A stretch of 64,000 nucleotides of DNA from Stieleria tagensis (GTDB taxonomy: Bacteria > Planctomycetota > Planctomycetia > Pirellulales > Pirellulaceae), in contig NZ_JAMYFE010000081.1 of the NCBI RefSeq assembly GCF_024129865.1, forward strand, positions 1 through 64,000, in the 5' to 3' direction. The stretch's first letter is position 1, and the number at the start of each line of letters is the position of its first letter. A program made the translations under genes and the position numbers. The notes under the pieces were generated by a model. The model was not told where the DNA came from and did not search any database. It was given only the letters and a program-made list of their open reading frames with translations. Below are positions 29,851 to 39,199 of this stretch, piece by piece.

Positions 29851-32800
29851 ATGAAGTCGATCCCGTGTGCTGTTGCGTTTTTGACTTTGCTGTTGATCCC
29901 CTGCGCCGTCGGTGGGCAAGACCCCTGGCGTTCACAGCAGCTGCATCGATCGTTTCACGCCGAGGGTGCCGCGGCAGGCGACTTGGATGGTGATGGGAAA
30001 ATCGATTTGGTCGAAGGCCCGCTTTGGTATCGCGGCCCAGACTTCCAAACCAAATACGAACTTGCTGCACCGCGCAGCTTTCCGGTACTCGGTTATAGCG
30101 ACCAGTTCTTTAGCCACATCGCCGACGTCAACGGCGATTCAGCCAATGACGTGATCGTGATCGGTTTTCCGGGCACGCCGGCGCGGTTGTACCTCAATCC
30201 TGGATCCGACAATTTAGATCAGCACTGGGCGGTCACTGAAATCACCGGATCGGTCGACAACGAATCGCCTGCGGTCGTGGATTTGATCCCTGGCGGCGCG
30301 CCGGAAATTGTTTGCGGACACGATTCCCAGTACGGCTACTATTCCGCCGGCGCTGATGCAACACAGCCCTGGCATTGGAACCCCATCAGCCGGCCAGGGG
30401 CTTGTCCCAACCGCTTCGTTCACGCGATGGGTGTGGGTGATGTCGACCAAGACGGCCGACTTGATGTGCTGGACCAAACGTTTTGGTGGCAACAGCCATC
30501 CGGCGACGCTGACCCGCAAACCTGGACCAAACACCAATGGGCACCGGATGCCTATGGCCAGGGTGGCGCCCAGATTTGTGTCGCTGATTTAGACGGCGAC
30601 GGCGACAGTGATCTAGTGACGTCTTTAAACGCTCATGGCTATGGATTGGCCTGGTTCCAACAGACCAGCCCGGGACAATTTGAGCGACATGACATCATGG
30701 GCGACTCGTCCATCGACAATCCGTTTGGTGTCTGTTTCAGCCAACTTCATGCGGTTGCACTGGTCGACGTTGATGGTGATGGTGCGAAAGACATCGTGAC
30801 AGGCCGTCGCCATTTTGCTCACGGCGGCAAAGACGCCGGTGGGTTGCAAGATCCGGTGCTGTACTGGTTCCGACACACCCTGCGCGACGGTGCCGTCGAA
30901 TTCGTCCCACACCTGATTGATGACGATTCCGGCGTCGGCGTTGACGTGGTTGTCACCGATCTGAATCAAGACAACAAACCCGATATCGTCTCGGCCAGCA
31001 AGCACGGACTGACGCTTCACTTCCAAGGCGACCTGGCGTCCGGCGGAAACTCGGACCAACTTGCCGGTGCAGCGCAGCGTTGGAGAATCACCGCAGGCCG
31101 CGACCAATCCAAGTACGCCGAAGGACTCTCGCCGCAACAGGCGGTCGAGAAGATGCTCGTGCCCGACGGTTTCTCCGTGGACTTGATTGCCAGTGAACCG
31201 GAACTGACTCAGCCGATCGCAATGTGTTTTGATGCCCGCGGCCGAATTTGGGTGATCGAAGGCCACACCTATCCGACCAAGGCGCCGGATGGCCAAGGGA
31301 AAGACCGGATCGTTATTTTTACAGACACCAATGGTGATGGCACCTTCGATTCCAAGCAATTGTTTGCCGAAGGCTTGAACCTGGCCAGCGGAATCGAAGT
31401 CGGATTCGGCGGTGTTTTTGTCGGCGCCGCGCCGGAACTTCTTTTCATCCCCGACGCCGACCGCGATGACCAACCGGATTCGCAGCCGATTGTGTTGCTT
31501 GATGGTTGGGGACACCACGACACCCACGAAACGCTCAACAGTTTCACCTGGGGGCCCGACGGTTGGTTGTATGGATGCCAGGGGATTTTCACACATTCCA
31601 ATGTGGGCATTCCCGGCACGCCGGACGATCAACGCCAGCCATTCAACGCCGGGGTTTGGCGTTATCATCCCAGCAAAAAACAATTCGAAGTTTTTGCCCA
31701 CGGAACCAGCAATCCCTGGGGCGTTGATTTCAATGACAATGGCGACTGGTTCGTTTCGTCCTGCGTGATCCCTCACCTGTTTCATATCATCCAGGGCGGT
31801 CGATACCACCGCCAAGCCGGACAGCATTTCAATCCCTACACCTATGACGACATCAAAACGATTGCCGATCACGCCCACTATGCGGGCAGCATTCGTGACC
31901 ACGCGTTCTGGGGTGAAAACAAAATCACACGCCCCGCTTCAGCACTCGATACATCGGTGCTCGGTGGCGGCCACGCCCATTGTGGATTGGCAATTTACAA
32001 TGGCGGCGTCTTCCCCAGCGAATACAACCAAGAACTGATCTTTCACAACCTGCACGGACATCGATTGGTCCGTGACACGGTCGAACGCAATGGTTCGGGT
32101 TATGTCGGACGCCATCGTCCCGATTTTGCATTGGCACAAGATCACAACGAAATCGGCGTTGGCGTGATGGTTGGCCCCGACGGAGCGCTTTATACATCGG
32201 ACTGGCACGATCCCCAGACCTGTCACAATCACGACCAAGAAGTTTGGGATCGTACCGACGGACGGTTGTTTCGAATTCGTTACGGCGATGCCCGGCCCTA
32301 CAAGTTTGACCTGTGGAGCGAAACCGATTCACAACTGCTGGAACGTCTTCACAGTGACAACGGCTTTTTTGCTCGCCAAGCGGCCAGGATCCTGCAGGAA
32401 CGTGCCGCCGCTGGTTTGTTAGACGTCGCGCTGGTGGATTCCAAACTACAGGCCTGGTTTAGCAGCGCCGAATCGACTCGCGATCGTTTACGCGCAATCT
32501 GGGCACGCTACGTCATCGGTGGCTTGGATGTCGATCAAACCACCACGCTATTTAGTCACGATGATCCCTATGTTCGATCCTGGGCGATCTACTTGGCCGG
32601 CCAGCCCGCCAAAGCCCTACCGGAACAACAGTACGCAGCGTTGGTTGATGTCGCCACAAACGACTCCAGCTTGATCGTCCAACGCTACCTGGCTGCGGTT
32701 CTGCAACGGTTGCCGCTGCAGCAACGTTTTTCGATTGCCCAAGGGCTGATTGCGAATTCGACCTCGTCCCATGACCCCAACATTCCTCTGTTGATTTGGT

Positions 32801-34038
32801 ACGGCATCGAACCGCTGGTCGAACAAGATCCTGATCCGATCTTGGAAACGGTTGCCCAAAGTGGTCGCAACGATTTGCTGCGGTTTGTCGTCCGTCGGGT
32901 CGCCGAATCGAAAACCGGCCGCGATGCACTGGTGAAACAATTGCTTCACCCCACACGAGCCGGCAATGAGATCATGATCCTACAGGAATTGAGTGCCGCC
33001 GCAACGGCTCGGGCCGGCGTTCAGATGCCTTCCGATTGGCCAGCTGCGTTTGCTCATTTGTCCAGCGCCAAGCAGCCCCGGGTGATTGAGTTAGCTCGCA
33101 GTGTGGCTGTCCAGTTTGGTGACGCTGCGGTCCTGCCACACTTCCGCGCGATCTTGTCCGACCGCAGCCTGCCCATCGATCAGCGCGTCGAGGCGCTCTC
33201 GGCATTGCGGACAGCCAAAGATCCTGATTTGGCAGAGCAACTGCAGCAGTTATTGGACGATTCAAATCTGGCTGCCCAAGCCGCAGCGGCGTTGGCCCAG
33301 TTTGATCATCCCAAAACGGCAGGACGCTTGATCGAACAATTTGCCAACTTCGATGCAGCAACTAAAACAAGCGCCCTAGCCACCTTGGTTGCCAGACATT
33401 CATCTGCCGATGCCTTGATCACCGCGATGGAATCCAATGTGATTCCCGCCGACCAAGTGCCCGCATTCATCGTCCGCCAAATCCTGGCTCTCGACAACCA
33501 ATCACTCAACCAGAGACTGGAAACGGTTTGGGGCAAGATCACGGTCAGTTCGGCGGAAATGAAAGATCAGTATGCCAAATACCGCAACCTGCTCCATCCC
33601 GATGCGATTGCCGGCGCCGATGCATCACTGGGACGCAGCTTGTACGAAGCCAATTGTGGCAAGTGTCACAAACTGTTCGGTGTTGGTGGCGACATCGGCC
33701 CTGACATCACCGGTGCCAACCGCAATAAAGTCGATTACTGGTTGGAGAATATCCTGGAGCCCAATGCATTGATCGGCCGCGCCTATCAAATGCAATCGTT
33801 TTTAACCGCCGACGGACGTGTCATCAGCGGCATTGTTCAAACGGAAAATGACGACGCGGTGACCGTGCAAACCGCGACCGAAAAAATCGTGTTGTCACGA
33901 GATGAAATCGAACAACAATCCCTCTCCAAAGCGTCCCTGATGCCCTCAGGACAACTGGAAACCATGACCGATGACCAAGTCCGCCAGCTGTTTAAATACC
34001 TGATGGGCCCCGGCCAAGTTCCAAACAAAGCTCCCTAA
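29851..34038 (+). CDS. FG-GAP / PVC-type dehydrogenase / HEAT / haem c fusion protein
   Basis: A 1395-residue exported protein with an N-terminal signal (hydrophobic stretch ending in AVGGQD). Order: FG-GAP/VCBS-type calcium-binding repeats (D-L-D-G-D-G-K near 45, DVDQDGRLD, DLDGDGDSD) over about 35-390; a membrane-bound dehydrogenase-type beta-propeller domain of the Pirellula/Verrucomicrobium kind (about 425-810, PDGFSVDLIASEPELTQP); HEAT-like helices (about 820-1236); and a C-terminal haem c domain with CGKCH at 1269-1273 and a Met ligand candidate in SLMPSG. The last two segments match the families I know as Piru_Ver N-term and PVC haem-binding. It probably oxidises a carbohydrate or alcohol in the periplasm, passing electrons to its own haem. 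GTG 29848 is an alternative start. Confidence 0.9.
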   Translation: MKSIPCAVAFLTLLLIPCAVGGQDPWRSQQLHRSFHAEGAAAGDLDGDGKIDLVEGPLWYRGPDFQTKYELAAPRSFPVLGYSDQFFSHIADVNGDSANDVIVIGFPGTPARLYLNPGSDNLDQHWAVTEITGSVDNESPAVVDLIPGGAPEIVCGHDSQYGYYSAGADATQPWHWNPISRPGACPNRFVHAMGVGDVDQDGRLDVLDQTFWWQQPSGDADPQTWTKHQWAPDAYGQGGAQICVADLDGDGDSDLVTSLNAHGYGLAWFQQTSPGQFERHDIMGDSSIDNPFGVCFSQLHAVALVDVDGDGAKDIVTGRRHFAHGGKDAGGLQDPVLYWFRHTLRDGAVEFVPHLIDDDSGVGVDVVVTDLNQDNKPDIVSASKHGLTLHFQGDLASGGNSDQLAGAAQRWRITAGRDQSKYAEGLSPQQAVEKMLVPDGFSVDLIASEPELTQPIAMCFDARGRIWVIEGHTYPTKAPDGQGKDRIVIFTDTNGDGTFDSKQLFAEGLNLASGIEVGFGGVFVGAAPELLFIPDADRDDQPDSQPIVLLDGWGHHDTHETLNSFTWGPDGWLYGCQGIFTHSNVGIPGTPDDQRQPFNAGVWRYHPSKKQFEVFAHGTSNPWGVDFNDNGDWFVSSCVIPHLFHIIQGGRYHRQAGQHFNPYTYDDIKTIADHAHYAGSIRDHAFWGENKITRPASALDTSVLGGGHAHCGLAIYNGGVFPSEYNQELIFHNLHGHRLVRDTVERNGSGYVGRHRPDFALAQDHNEIGVGVMVGPDGALYTSDWHDPQTCHNHDQEVWDRTDGRLFRIRYGDARPYKFDLWSETDSQLLERLHSDNGFFARQAARILQERAAAGLLDVALVDSKLQAWFSSAESTRDRLRAIWARYVIGGLDVDQTTTLFSHDDPYVRSWAIYLAGQPAKALPEQQYAALVDVATNDSSLIVQRYLAAVLQRLPLQQRFSIAQGLIANSTSSHDPNIPLLIWYGIEPLVEQDPDPILETVAQSGRNDLLRFVVRRVAESKTGRDALVKQLLHPTRAGNEIMILQELSAAATARAGVQMPSDWPAAFAHLSSAKQPRVIELARSVAVQFGDAAVLPHFRAILSDRSLPIDQRVEALSALRTAKDPDLAEQLQQLLDDSNLAAQAAAALAQFDHPKTAGRLIEQFANFDAATKTSALATLVARHSSADALITAMESNVIPADQVPAFIVRQILALDNQSLNQRLETVWGKITVSSAEMKDQYAKYRNLLHPDAIAGADASLGRSLYEANCGKCHKLFGVGGDIGPDITGANRNKVDYWLENILEPNALIGRAYQMQSFLTADGRVISGIVQTENDDAVTVQTATEKIVLSRDEIEQQSLSKASLMPSGQLETMTDDQVRQLFKYLMGPGQVPNKAP

Positions 34039-34102
34039 TCCATTTTGCTGACGCAGATCGCGTGGATGGTTAGCGATACGAGCCAACTGGGCCACCGTTT
34101 CG

Positions 34103-34609
34103 CTACCTGGACACGATCGGAAACCGCAGTGTATGCATCCCTGTCGTGGCATCGGACACCACCAGTTTCCATCCGCACGACAGGTACAGTGCGGGAACAT
34201 CGGTGTACACGAAAATTTCTTTGGGATCGCCGACGTAACGCGGCATGCTGCCGGCAATGACCAGTTTGCGTCCTACACCGTTTCGCCGAAAATCAGGTAA
34301 AACGTAAACGGCGTTGATCCACAACTCGGGACGCAACTGAAAGTTTGCGTGGTAGCGTTTGTAGGCTAAAACGCCCATCGGATGGTCGTCTTCAACCGCC
34401 AGGATTGCTCCAGGCCGCTCGTCAGAAGCTTGAATCAAGCTCGAGATTTCGTCAACGTCGATGCCCCATTCCCGATGCAGCCAATCGACAACAAACTTGG
34501 CGCAATCCGGACGGTCAGCCAACGAAAGAATCGTAGTTGCACGCACGCTGTTTTTGGGGCCGGAGAAACATCCAGATGCAGACATCGCATTCAATGGGTG
34601 CGATGTCAA
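34103..34609 (-). CDS. GNAT-family N-acetyltransferase
   Basis: This 168-residue protein carries the GNAT acetyl-CoA motif A as INAVYVLPDFRRNGVGRKL, with the R-x-x-G-x-G pyrophosphate loop, and a later strand ending YLSCGWKLV, the usual motif B. Family members transfer acetyl from acetyl-CoA to an amine on a small molecule or protein; the substrate is not predictable. It is the last of a tight minus-strand trio; its start overlaps the stop of the VOC gene by 4 bp, so the two are translationally coupled. Such GNAT plus VOC neighbours are common in resistance or detoxification gene sets. Confidence 0.82.
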   Translation of the reverse strand: MTSHPLNAMSASGCFSGPKNSVRATTILSLADRPDCAKFVVDWLHREWGIDVDEISSLIQASDERPGAILAVEDDHPMGVLAYKRYHANFQLRPELWINAVYVLPDFRRNGVGRKLVIAGSMPRYVGDPKEIFVYTDVPALYLSCGWKLVVSDATTGMHTLRFPIVSR

Positions 34610-35013
34610 ATGGTAGTTGGTTTTTCTTCGTTGCTGGGTTCATGAAAGTAATAGCACAGACCGTCGGGTGCGACGACGAAGAAAACGAGAAACGTCGTTC
34701 CATCGCGTTCATCCGTGCGGATGTCCCCGGTCTTAAGTCCACCGCTATCGAATTCGCGTTTCAATCCGCGGATGTCAGTGACCAGAATTGCCGCGCCGTC
34801 CTGGGACGCGTCGCCACCATTGACAGAAAATCCAAGTCGGGTTCCGTCTCGTTGGAGGACCACCGTTGGGACCGGGCTTGCGATTCGCTGCACCTCTTCC
34901 ATTCCGAAGTGCTTGCAATACCAGTCGGAAGCACAGGAAAGATCCGTTACCGGAAGCGCAAGCACGTCTTCTTGGTATGGAAACGCTGCGTTGAATGTTG
35001 GTTTAGATGTCAT
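34606..35013 (-). CDS. VOC-superfamily (glyoxalase/bleomycin-resistance-like) protein
   Basis: This 135-residue protein has the beta-alpha-beta-beta-beta module of the vicinal-oxygen-chelate family: LALPVTDLSCASDWYCKHF at the start, VPTVVLQRDGTRLGF, then AILVTDI and a closing strand pair with FFVVAPDGLCYYFHEP. Metal-ligand positions (His/Glu) are only partly clear. It could be a metal-dependent enzyme or a binding protein that sequesters a drug-like ligand. It overlaps the downstream GNAT gene by 4 bp and begins 2 bp after the stop of the upstream unknown gene, so all three form one operon. Confidence 0.8.
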   Translation of the reverse strand: MTSKPTFNAAFPYQEDVLALPVTDLSCASDWYCKHFGMEEVQRIASPVPTVVLQRDGTRLGFSVNGGDASQDGAAILVTDIRGLKREFDSGGLKTGDIRTDERDGTTFLVFFVVAPDGLCYYFHEPSNEEKPTTI

Positions 35014-35015
35014 TG

Positions 35016-35492
35016 CTAATCACCGGTGGGGATTGCAAACAAAGGAACCAGTGACACAAAAAGCATCATGGGGAATTTTGGTGCAAGATCGCGTGGACCG
35101 TTCCAGTGTATCAACAGCAATTCGTCGCCGCCAATTCGAGCATACGCCCGCGCAATCCAAACCCGATTGGGGTCGATCATCAGTACCGACTGGATACATG
35201 CAACGCCGGGGAAGTCAACGTCTGTCGCGGCTTCGTACGATTCCGTGACCACTTTGGCGAGAGGTCGGATACAGCGTTCGGTAAAATCGCGCAGTTCACG
35301 TTTTAGTGAACTCGAACTAGCGGTTGCTGATTGTTGAAGCGGGAAAATGCTGGCCAGCACGTCGGTCCCGTCATGGGTCACACAAATCGTGCAATCATCA
35401 TCAATCAATCGCTGATGTGCATCTGGCGGAATGCAGAAAGCAGCGATGTTTGGATACGTAACGGTCAACCAATCGGCGTGTTCGTTCGTCAT
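35016..35492 (-). CDS. Unknown small protein, first gene of GNAT/VOC operon
   Basis: The 158-residue protein is not recognised. It has no signal peptide or membrane helix and appears to be a mixed alpha/beta cytoplasmic protein. Notable segments are a Ser-rich stretch near 55-65, RELRDFTERCIRPLAKVV, and a C-terminal strand series with VWIARAYARIGG and ELLLIHWNGP. It is separated from the following VOC gene by 2 bp, so shared transcription and possibly shared function is likely. Nothing links it to a specific family; a small binding or regulatory protein is only a guess. Confidence 0.55.
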   Translation of the reverse strand: MTNEHADWLTVTYPNIAAFCIPPDAHQRLIDDDCTICVTHDGTDVLASIFPLQQSATASSSSLKRELRDFTERCIRPLAKVVTESYEAATDVDFPGVACIQSVLMIDPNRVWIARAYARIGGDELLLIHWNGPRDLAPKFPMMLFVSLVPLFAIPTGD

Positions 35493-35638
35493 GAAGCGAG
35501 TGTGATGCGGATTTCAGTTGGACGTTCGACTTGCAAGAGGACCAAAATACACGTCTCTGACTCTCGCCCGCAATTCACTTTTCAAAGACTTCCGAGATCT
35601 TCAAAAGAATCCAGGCCACAGGCCGACACAACCCTCTG

Positions 35639-35658
35639 CCGTGGTCGTCAGACCACGG
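35639..35658 (-). terminator. Perfect 8-bp hairpin between HTTM gene and GNAT/VOC operon
   Basis: CCGTGGTC and GACCACGG form an exact 8-bp stem around a GTCA loop. It lies 22 bp past the end of the HTTM-protein gene and about 145 bp before the three-gene minus-strand operon. No U-run follows on the minus strand, so it is not a textbook intrinsic terminator; it could be a mRNA 3'-end hairpin, a Rho-linked element or a protein-binding palindrome. Confidence 0.35.
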
Positions 35659-35680
35659 ATGCCCGCGCTAGGGGGAATTG

Positions 35681-37243
35681 CTACGGTTGCGTTGGTTGTT
35701 TCGCTAACTCTTGCTGTCGAAGTTGATCGTACAACACTTGTGCTTGACTGGGGCGGTATGCCTTGAGAGCCGAAAAGGAGGTGCCTAAATCAACCGATTG
35801 CCACCATTGATCGGGCGGGACTTGCCATGGATCTTGCGGCAGCGGCCCTGGATCCTGTGGCACCCAATCATCGTACCACCAGCCCCGAGTCACACCGGTC
35901 AGGTCCACTTCTGGATCAACGATTGGTTTGGCCGGACGACCATTGAGCGAAACCAATGCAAGTGCGTGAACTTGACAATCCGGTTGCCCAATTTCAGTTG
36001 CCAGCTGTTTGATTTTCACAGCAGCCTGTCGGATCAATTCCGGATCCCGGGGCGCCCGCAACACTTGACTAGGTGTCATCACCATCGTGGCCGGTGCGAA
36101 CAAGAAATCCTTTTCTGTCACCAGTTTGAACCATAACAAACAATCTTTGTGCCGCAGCATCATCCGCCACGAAAAGCGATGGCCACGTTCGTTCCAACCG
36201 GCATCGCCGGGCATGACCCAAGGGCGAATCGGCAATAGCAACTGGATCACGACATAGATGACCGCCGCGGTCGCAGCCAACTTGTGCAGGGTCGACGCTG
36301 GCAGCGATGGGTGCGCGTCGTTGGGCGGCAAGATCGATTCAAAGCCGAATTTTTTACCGCCGAGGCGCGTGATCAGTCGCGGGATAAAGTCGATCGGAAA
36401 AAAGACGAATAGGGTTGCGATCATGAACCAGGGAAACACGCCGATATGGAAAACCATTGCGTTGGTCAGGTGAAACCCGAGTGCCGCAACAATCGCAAAC
36501 GGGCGAGTACGTTTCCATAAGAGGGCTGGCACGATGAACAGATCGAACATTAGCCCGCCCCAGGCCATGATGGTGGCGGCGTGGGGCATAGCAAGCAACG
36601 GTCCGACAACCGGCGCGTCGACGTGCGCGCTACAGAATAATCCGGCCGGTTGCCCGGCCAACCAGTCGGCATTCAGTTTGGCAATGCCGCCAAAGCAGTA
36701 GGGCAGCCCCAATTGAAAACGTACCAACCACCAATGCCAATGACGCATGGTCGTCGGCCAATCGGAACGATGAAAGAGTATGCGGTCGATTGAGAACCGT
36801 CGCTGGGACGGCAGCAGCGCGCAGATCAACACACTGCACGCCAACAGGTAGTCATGATTGTTATACAGTTGGCGTTCAACCAATAGCACATATGCCATTG
36901 ATGCCGACAGCAGCACGCCACTGATTCGCGTCAGCAGTCCCAGGGCAAAACAGACTGCGGCGACGCGAACGATTTGAAAATGCCACCAGATTCCATCACC
37001 CGGCCAAATCTGTACCCAGCGGAAGTAGTCGTATTTGAACAACAGGATGGGTTGGACAAAAAAGATCCGCCAACGATCATCCTGCAGAAATCCGGACGCC
37101 CAAAACCAAAAGGTCACGCCCAGTATCAGACGCAAAACGGCCAGCGGAGATGCATCCGCTGACCGCATGAGCGAGTTTTTGAGAGCCGATTGACCAGGCG
37201 GTGATTGGCCGGTTACCGGTTCGCTATTCGTTGAGCAGGGCAT
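35681..37243 (-). CDS. HTTM / vitamin K-dependent gamma-carboxylase-like membrane protein
   Basis: This 520-residue protein has several membrane helices in its first 330 residues and a soluble C-terminal region. Family marks are YNNHDYLL near 125 and the stretch FQLGLPYCFGGIAKLN with DWLAGQP following. These resemble the HTTM domain found in bacterial relatives of gamma-glutamyl carboxylase; whether bacterial members carboxylate anything is not established. It could act on a lipid or quinone-linked substrate in the membrane. The ATG at 37243 overlaps the end of the Met/Asp-rich protein gene by 20 bp; a second start at 37168 would avoid overlap. The two genes appear co-transcribed. Confidence 0.8.
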   Translation of the reverse strand: MPCSTNSEPVTGQSPPGQSALKNSLMRSADASPLAVLRLILGVTFWFWASGFLQDDRWRIFFVQPILLFKYDYFRWVQIWPGDGIWWHFQIVRVAAVCFALGLLTRISGVLLSASMAYVLLVERQLYNNHDYLLACSVLICALLPSQRRFSIDRILFHRSDWPTTMRHWHWWLVRFQLGLPYCFGGIAKLNADWLAGQPAGLFCSAHVDAPVVGPLLAMPHAATIMAWGGLMFDLFIVPALLWKRTRPFAIVAALGFHLTNAMVFHIGVFPWFMIATLFVFFPIDFIPRLITRLGGKKFGFESILPPNDAHPSLPASTLHKLAATAAVIYVVIQLLLPIRPWVMPGDAGWNERGHRFSWRMMLRHKDCLLWFKLVTEKDFLFAPATMVMTPSQVLRAPRDPELIRQAAVKIKQLATEIGQPDCQVHALALVSLNGRPAKPIVDPEVDLTGVTRGWWYDDWVPQDPGPLPQDPWQVPPDQWWQSVDLGTSFSALKAYRPSQAQVLYDQLRQQELAKQPTQP

Positions 37244-38984
37244 TCATCTCGGCTTCAATGCCACGGGCTTCCTCGGCGGCAGGGTTCGCCGCCGCGCCCT
37301 CTGCGCCAGCACCTGCGGCGGGTGGTTGTCCCCCGGCGTTTTCAGCCGGTTGGTCTCCGAAACCGAATCCCATCGGGAACTGTTCGATCGGTTCGCGAGC
37401 CACGACCGCTTTGCCCTTGGCCAGTTCCTTCAGCGACTCCACATTGGCTTCGAGCGCCTTCACGAAGGCTCGTCGCTCGATCATGCTGCGGTCGTTCAAT
37501 TCACCGGCAAGCGTGTTAATCGACTCGATCCAAATCTTGACGTTAGGCAGCGATTCGGCTGGTGTCGCGGCAATCAACCCCGCAGTGGGTTCAATGGAAT
37601 CGACATCTTCGACCAATTGGCCACTGCCGGTCACGCCACGCAACACTTGTTCCAACACATGATTAAGTTTCTTGCGACTGGCGATGATCTCGGCGGGCTG
37701 TGGTTTATCCGTCATTCCCATCATTCTTCTTCCGCCGCCCATCATCATCATATCCATGCCCATCATGGAATCATCCATCATCGAACTGTCCATCATCATG
37801 TCATCGTACATGCTGTCATCCATCATCATGTCCGACCCACCCATCATGGTCCGGGCGGTGGCCGCTGTCTTTTCGACTTTCTTTTTCAGAAAGCTCTCCG
37901 GTGCGACCGGCTGCCGTGCTTTCTGTTGCTGCGAGGGATCCAAGGCTTTTAGTCGCTTGACTTCGGACTCATAGGCTTTCAAAACGCGCTGGGACCACTG
38001 CGACAACACTTCTTTGGTCTCGAAATCTCCGGCGGCCATTTTTTGTGGCAGACTGGCGATCGCGGCCGCCGAATGCAACGCAATCAAATTGGGGCTGGAT
38101 TCATTGGTACTAAGACTGACCAACTGTTTTCCGAGCGTGGCGTCGGTGCTGAGATTCGACAGAATGTTGACGGCGTAACGCTGCAAAAATGCATGCACCA
38201 GTTCGTCTTGGCCCGGCGCCGGTTGGGATTCCAACAACTTTGTCATTTCCAGATTCAGTTGCTCTTTCGCTGCAGCGGGAATCGAAGCTGGCGGGGTGTA
38301 GCGGACAAACCGTTCCAGCCCCTGCAGGGCGGCCGCGCGAACGGCTGCGGGTGCTGCTGCGTCGCCATAGATAGCCAACATGTCAGCGAGCACAAAGGGA
38401 TACGGCTGGGGTAGACCGCCGCGTTGTGCCGGTGGTCGCGCCAATCGCGAAATGAACAGGATGGCATTGATTCGGGCTGCCGGCTGGTAATTGCCAACTG
38501 CGACCGGTTTCAGTCCCATGTACAGCCATTTCATGACATCATTGCCACCAGCCGTTTTTGAACGAATACCACGATCCATCGATGAAATCGCATGACTCAT
38601 GATTTCAGAGATTTGGTCCGTCGCGTCTGGCTGAGTGATCTTTGACGGCACGTAGATTTGAAAGTACTTTCGAACGCCGAGCGCTCGATTTTCGGGAATG
38701 CTGGACACGTCTTGCGCTGTTGCATACAAGCTGGCTTCGCGCTGATAGGCACTCAGGTTCTTGTCGATCTGTTCGTCCAGTTCCATCACCTGGTACTTGG
38801 GTTTTTGGCCGGACACGGTTCCTGCGACGAGGGCCGCAAACCCGAGCGCAAAAAAGAGAGCGACCCAGCGAATGGCCGAAGTTTGCTGATCGAGATTGGA
38901 TGTCGGTAGCGCTCGTTCTGCCACGACGGCCAGTGAACTTGCGGTGGGCTGACTGTGAATGCGATCAGAGGTCGTTCGAGTCAT
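37224..38984 (-). CDS. Unknown exported protein with Met/Asp-rich segment
   Basis: The 586-residue reading from ATG 38984 has an N-terminal membrane anchor (WVALFFALGFAALVAGTVSG) after a charged segment; a GTG at 39020 is also possible but adds residues of no clear sense. The body (about 60-370) is helical and HEAT-like, with Ala-rich repeats and RAAALQGLERFVRYTP near 230. A 45-residue stretch encoded at about 37712-37850 is about half Met with Asp and Ser (DMMMDDSM-type runs). The C-terminus is Glu/Ala/Pro-rich and probably disordered. Its place upstream of the HTTM gene with a 20-bp overlap suggests joint expression. A Met-rich segment can bind copper or silver, but that is speculation here. 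Confidence 0.65.
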   Translation of the reverse strand: MTRTTSDRIHSQPTASSLAVVAERALPTSNLDQQTSAIRWVALFFALGFAALVAGTVSGQKPKYQVMELDEQIDKNLSAYQREASLYATAQDVSSIPENRALGVRKYFQIYVPSKITQPDATDQISEIMSHAISSMDRGIRSKTAGGNDVMKWLYMGLKPVAVGNYQPAARINAILFISRLARPPAQRGGLPQPYPFVLADMLAIYGDAAAPAAVRAAALQGLERFVRYTPPASIPAAAKEQLNLEMTKLLESQPAPGQDELVHAFLQRYAVNILSNLSTDATLGKQLVSLSTNESSPNLIALHSAAAIASLPQKMAAGDFETKEVLSQWSQRVLKAYESEVKRLKALDPSQQQKARQPVAPESFLKKKVEKTAATARTMMGGSDMMMDDSMYDDMMMDSSMMDDSMMGMDMMMMGGGRRMMGMTDKPQPAEIIASRKKLNHVLEQVLRGVTGSGQLVEDVDSIEPTAGLIAATPAESLPNVKIWIESINTLAGELNDRSMIERRAFVKALEANVESLKELAKGKAVVAREPIEQFPMGFGFGDQPAENAGGQPPAAGAGAEGAAANPAAEEARGIEAEMNALLNE

Positions 38985-39199
38985 AACGAATCCATTGTTT
39001 AGGTGGGCAGGCGTTGCCACAGAAAAGAGAAGGACCGCAAACGCATCGGCAATCCAGCCGCCAACGATGCGACCACTTGCGGTTCCAGATTATCCCATGG
39101 TTCCGCAGAGCTCGTCAAACAAAATTAGCGAGCAATTCAAGGATCACGCGCTGAAAATAGCGAATTTCTAGAGAAACCTTGCCAAAATGCCCGAGCCAG

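Noticed and set aside
37326-37952. His-rich plus-strand reading frame
   Set aside because: It is the complement of the Met/Asp-rich codons (ATG gives CAT) of the minus-strand gene.
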